A program made the position numbers and the translations under genes. This document shows, piece by piece, positions 61,654 to 64,000 of a stretch of DNA of 64,000 nucleotides. The notes under the pieces are model-generated. The model saw only the letters and a list, made by a program, of their open reading frames with translations, made no database searches and was not told the origin of the DNA. The stretch is from Tenacibaculum sp. Its GTDB lineage: Bacteria; Bacteroidota; Bacteroidia; Flavobacteriales; Flavobacteriaceae. Within the stretch, counting starts at the first letter, position 1. Each line of letters starts with the position of its first letter. The stretch is taken from the NCBI GenBank assembly GCA_022448525.1, contig JAKVCX010000006.1:62001-126000 (forward strand). The letters run 5' to 3'.

Positions 61654-62670
61654 ACGTTTTACTTTTCTACTTTGTAACCAAAGGTAAAATTGAAGTCCAA
61701 ATAAGATAGCTCCTGCAAGCAAATGAACGGCTTGTGTACCTAATGGGAATTCAGCATAATACATTAAAATTCCTGTAATAGTTTCTAGGAAAATTAAAAA
61801 CACAATCCAATTTACAAGTTTGTAACCTAAGTTTTTCACTTGATTTAAATAAAACATTCCAAGGTTTACAAGAACTATTGCAATCGTAAAAGATCGGTGG
61901 AAGTAAAATTTAAAACTAGGATTCATTAAACTATACTGTTTATTGTCAAATCCAAATTGTTTTACTTGTTCATCAATAAATTGTCGTACTTGAGTTCCCA
62001 TGGCAATTTGAATCAATGAAAAGACTACAGAAAAAATCAGTAATCGATTAAATAATGAGTCGAACTTATAAGTATTGTTTTTTTCAGTTACAATGAATCT
62101 TAAATATAGCAATAGCGCCACAATTACTAACCCAATAACCATATGGATAGTAATAATCGTTGGTTTTAAATTTGTATCTACGACAGTTTTTCCAAGCCAT
62201 GCTTCAAAAAGCATAAGGAAGAATGCGACAAACGAAATAATAGTGATGGTTTTATTTTCTTTTCGAAACTGAAAAGCACCATATAAAAGAAAAAGAAAAA
62301 CAAATCCTGCAACAACAGATACCAAACGATTTATATATTCAGTCCAAGTGTGATATTTGTTAAACTTGGCGTAATCGTGTTTGGTGTATTTTGACCAATT
62401 CTTTGGGTTAAAGCTTGTTCCGGTTGTTAAATCACTTTCTGCAACGAATAAAACTTCGTCCTTAACAATTATCATCCCTTGCTTAAATTCTTTATTTGCC
62501 TGCCAAGTAATTTGTTCTTCTGAGGTAGGAGGAATGTAATATCCAAAACATTTTGGCCAATCTGGACAACCCATTCCTGATCCAGTCATACGAACTACTG
62601 CTCCAGCGAGGAAAATTAAATAAACAGTTATTAAGGTAATTTTTACAATTCGAGGAAAGTGTTTTTTCAT
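61645..62670 (-). CDS. Heme A synthase (CtaA/COX15)
   Basis: 341 residues from ATG 62670. Oxidises heme O to heme A for aa3-type cytochrome oxidase in the inner membrane. About eight transmembrane helices in two similar halves, N-terminal GAVVRMTGSGMGCPDWPKC, and His ligands in YHTWTEYINR, HMVIGLVIV, FHRSFTIAIV and AVHLLAGAI. Upstream in-frame TTG at 62688 lies within a -7 element and is rejected. No cytochrome oxidase genes nearby. Confidence 0.93.
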   Translation of the reverse strand: MKKHFPRIVKITLITVYLIFLAGAVVRMTGSGMGCPDWPKCFGYYIPPTSEEQITWQANKEFKQGMIIVKDEVLFVAESDLTTGTSFNPKNWSKYTKHDYAKFNKYHTWTEYINRLVSVVAGFVFLFLLYGAFQFRKENKTITIISFVAFFLMLFEAWLGKTVVDTNLKPTIITIHMVIGLVIVALLLYLRFIVTEKNNTYKFDSLFNRLLIFSVVFSLIQIAMGTQVRQFIDEQVKQFGFDNKQYSLMNPSFKFYFHRSFTIAIVLVNLGMFYLNQVKNLGYKLVNWIVFLIFLETITGILMYYAEFPLGTQAVHLLAGAILFGLQFYLWLQSRKVKRLA

Positions 62671-62685
62671 CAAAAAATGTTTTTG

Positions 62686-62693
62686 CAAAGATA
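62686..62693 (-). promoter_or_regulatory. Promoter -7 element for heme A synthase gene
   Basis: Minus-strand TATCTTTG, 15 bases before ATG 62670; overlaps the rejected TTG. Confidence 0.5.
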
Positions 62694-62709
62694 TGGTAAA
62701 AGCATAAAA

Positions 62710-62736
62710 AAAGCGCTCTACAAACTAGAGCGCTTT
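62710..62736 (-). terminator. Intrinsic terminator after HMA lipoprotein gene
   Basis: 11-bp stem AAAGCGCTCTA / TAGAGCGCTTT, CAAAC loop; on the minus strand followed by six T. Confidence 0.88.
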
Positions 62737-62755
62737 TCTTTAAAATGAATTTAAA

Positions 62756-63217
62756 TTATGCTTTCTTAGTAGCACAATTTTCTTTCTTGCAATCTTCCGC
62801 ACATGCTTGCTTATTGGTTTCATCTTTACAGCACTCTTTTTTACTATCAGAGCAACTTTTAGCATTTTTACCATTTGATTCAGAAGCTTTGTATGTATTA
62901 CCATCACCAACTCCTTCAACAAAAGCAATCAAGCTAGCTTTATCTATTTTTTCTGCGTCATATTTTATAGTTGCTAAACTATCAGTAAAAACAACTTTCG
63001 CTTCTAAAACCCCTTCTTTTTTAGCAAGTTTAGACTCTATTGTTTTAGCACATCCTATTTCACAAGACATTCCTGATACGTTTAAAGAAAGCATTTCAGC
63101 TTTCGCAACAGTAGTTTCTTTATTTTCTTTAGTTTCTCCTTTGTTAGCTTCAGATTTACAACTTGTAATAACAGAAGCTGTTAAGAATAAGGCAAATACT
63201 ACTTTTAATAATTTCAT
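62756..63217 (-). CDS. HMA-domain lipoprotein with cysteine-rich tail
   Basis: 153 residues. SPII signal with lipobox ITSC (Cys20), a low-complexity linker, then one heavy-metal-associated domain with GMSCEIGC (C52, C56) instead of the standard GMxCxxC spacing. The last ~35 residues carry six more Cys among Lys, Ser and Glu (KSCSDSKKECC; CAEDCKKENC). It looks like an envelope metal (copper or zinc) sequestration protein. Single gene with its own terminator. Metal identity is not readable. Confidence 0.85.
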   Translation of the reverse strand: MKLLKVVFALFLTASVITSCKSEANKGETKENKETTVAKAEMLSLNVSGMSCEIGCAKTIESKLAKKEGVLEAKVVFTDSLATIKYDAEKIDKASLIAFVEGVGDGNTYKASESNGKNAKSCSDSKKECCKDETNKQACAEDCKKENCATKKA

Positions 63218-63307
63218 TATTTACGTCTATTTAATTATTTCACAAATTTATTAAAAAAAGATTTTTAAGTCTTTAAAATAGACGAATTTTACATTTTAAA
63301 CGACGAG

Positions 63308-64000
63308 ATGAACAAGATTCAATATAAATGGGTGTATTTAGTGCTGCTTTCTTTGATTTGGGGAAGCTCTTTTATTTTGATGAAAAAAGCACTTTTAGGA
63401 TTAACTCCGGTACAAGTAGGAGCACTAAGAATATTAATCACCGCTTTTTTTCTTTTACTTATTGGTTTTAAGAGTTTAAAAAAGATTAAAAAGGAACAGT
63501 GGAAGTATGTTTTTTATAGTGCTCTTTTAGGAACTCTTTTTCCTTCATTTTTGTATGCTTTTGCTATTCACAAAATTGACAGTTCAATTGCTTCTATATT
63601 AAACTCCTTAACACCATTTAATACATTGTTAGTTGGAACCTTAGTTTTTGGTTTCTTATTTCAGAAGAAACAAATTGTTGGAATATTGGTTGGTTTAGTG
63701 GGAACACTGATTTTAATTTTAAAAGGAGCCGATCTAAATCCAAATCAAAATTATTGGTTTGCTTTATTGCCAATTATTTCATCTATTGGGTATGCATTTA
63801 ATGTGAATATTATTAAAAAATATTTGCAAGATTTGGAACCACTAGCGATTACAACAGGAAACTTTGTTTTGATTATAGTTCCTGCGTTAATTGTATTAGC
63901 AACAACTGGTTTTTTCACTTCTTTTGAATTGAATGAAACTACAGAGCCGGCTTTGTTTTACATCGGTGTTTTAGCTGTAGTAGGAACAGGATTTGCAAAA
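63308..64000 (+). CDS. EamA/DMT family transporter, 3' end cut by window
   Basis: Open from ATG 63308 to the window end (231 codons). Hydrophobic throughout with helices of about 20 residues. N-terminal SLIWGSSFILMKKALLGLTP, followed by LLGTLFPSFLYAFAIHKIDS and SLTPFNTLLVG, are EamA (drug/metabolite transporter) hallmarks, and the second EamA repeat starts near 63760. Probably an inner-membrane exporter; substrate unknown. About two or three helices are missing. Confidence 0.9.
   Translation, partial: MNKIQYKWVYLVLLSLIWGSSFILMKKALLGLTPVQVGALRILITAFFLLLIGFKSLKKIKKEQWKYVFYSALLGTLFPSFLYAFAIHKIDSSIASILNSLTPFNTLLVGTLVFGFLFQKKQIVGILVGLVGTLILILKGADLNPNQNYWFALLPIISSIGYAFNVNIIKKYLQDLEPLAITTGNFVLIIVPALIVLATTGFFTSFELNETTEPALFYIGVLAVVGTGFAK

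Noticed and set aside
62745..63254. Long plus-strand frame opposite the HMA lipoprotein gene
   Set aside because: Antisense shadow of a gene with a clear lipobox, HMA motif and terminator; its translation has no domain and no start signal.
1..64000. CRISPR arrays, insertion sequences, prophage or integrase genes
   Set aside because: I saw no regularly spaced repeats, transposase or integrase motifs, or terminal inverted repeats anywhere in the window.

Overview
The window looks like chromosomal DNA of a marine-type member of the Flavobacteriaceae (Bacteroidota), perhaps near Tenacibaculum; the genus is a guess. The DNA is AT-rich with heavy TTA/AAA codon use. Promoters match the Bacteroidota -7 element TAnnTTTG rather than TATAAT, and ribosome binding sites are weak. 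The gene set includes gliding-motility genes gldE and gldD in the order mutY-ssb-gldE-gldD, a type IX secretion (T9SS) cargo protein, a B-type succinate dehydrogenase (sdhCAB), a CTC-type L25 next to prs, and many SPII lipoproteins. No phage, insertion sequence, integrase or CRISPR array was seen; this is mostly core genome with small accessory islands.

Layout. 1-3.0 kb: end of a polysaccharide cluster (sugar transferase, GT2), then purD. 3.1-4.5 kb: two unknown exported proteins. 4.6-7.7 kb: an exonuclease/GIY-YIG fusion and an OmpR-type two-component pair. 7.9-10.8 kb: T9SS cargo and a small secreted protein. 10.8-13.6 kb: SDR, aldo/keto reductase and AlbA_2 (Schlafen-type) genes in one run. 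13.7-18.3 kb: lipoproteins, a FAD oxidoreductase coupled to a GreA-like protein, and a solitary ABC ATPase. 18.4-22.7 kb: M13 and S9 lipoprotein peptidases. 22.8-27.1 kb: thioredoxin, a candidate small RNA, and nrdB-nrdA. 27.2-28.0 kb: a Panacea-domain gene overlapping a two-TM small protein, a likely toxin-antitoxin pair. 28.2-31.4 kb: dgt, DUF3109, marC and a half-size TrxB-like oxidoreductase. 31.7-35.5 kb: a small TonB-C-like protein, a LytTR-type two-component system, and a divergent thioredoxin-TPR/DUF1573 pair. 35.5-41.4 kb: zinc-ribbon/SPFH pair and sdhCAB. 41.6-44.6 kb: an AraC regulator next to a double-glycine-leader cysteine-rich peptide, small membrane ORFs (one interrupted), a 31-residue CxxC protein, a carboxymuconolactone-decarboxylase-family gene and a cupredoxin-like protein. 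44.7-48.5 kb: HhH and OmpA proteins, an ankyrin protein, rplY and prs. 48.58 kb: tRNA-Leu(CAA). 48.8-54.4 kb: subtilase lipoprotein, uvrC, patatin/BamA-like protein. 54.5-56.6 kb: rng, a 29-residue ribosomal-like basic protein and HU. 56.7-60.2 kb: mutY-ssb-gldE-gldD. 60.3-64.0 kb: unknown secreted protein, predicted LAS-type peptidase, heme A synthase, HMA lipoprotein and a truncated EamA transporter.

How the genes work together. DNA precursor and repair functions recur (nrdBA, dgt, uvrC, mutY, ssb, UvrC-like exonuclease fusion). Envelope functions dominate the rest: T9SS and gliding, lipoprotein peptidases, an SPFH membrane module and OmpA anchors. The most unusual area is 41.6-43.7 kb. There an AraC-type regulator is followed by a 22-bp-spaced direct repeat and then a bacteriocin-like peptide with six cysteines but no dedicated exporter nearby. 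The Panacea pair and the promoter-to-terminator unit at 23.26-23.39 kb come next in interest. All functional calls come from reading motifs; no database search was run.
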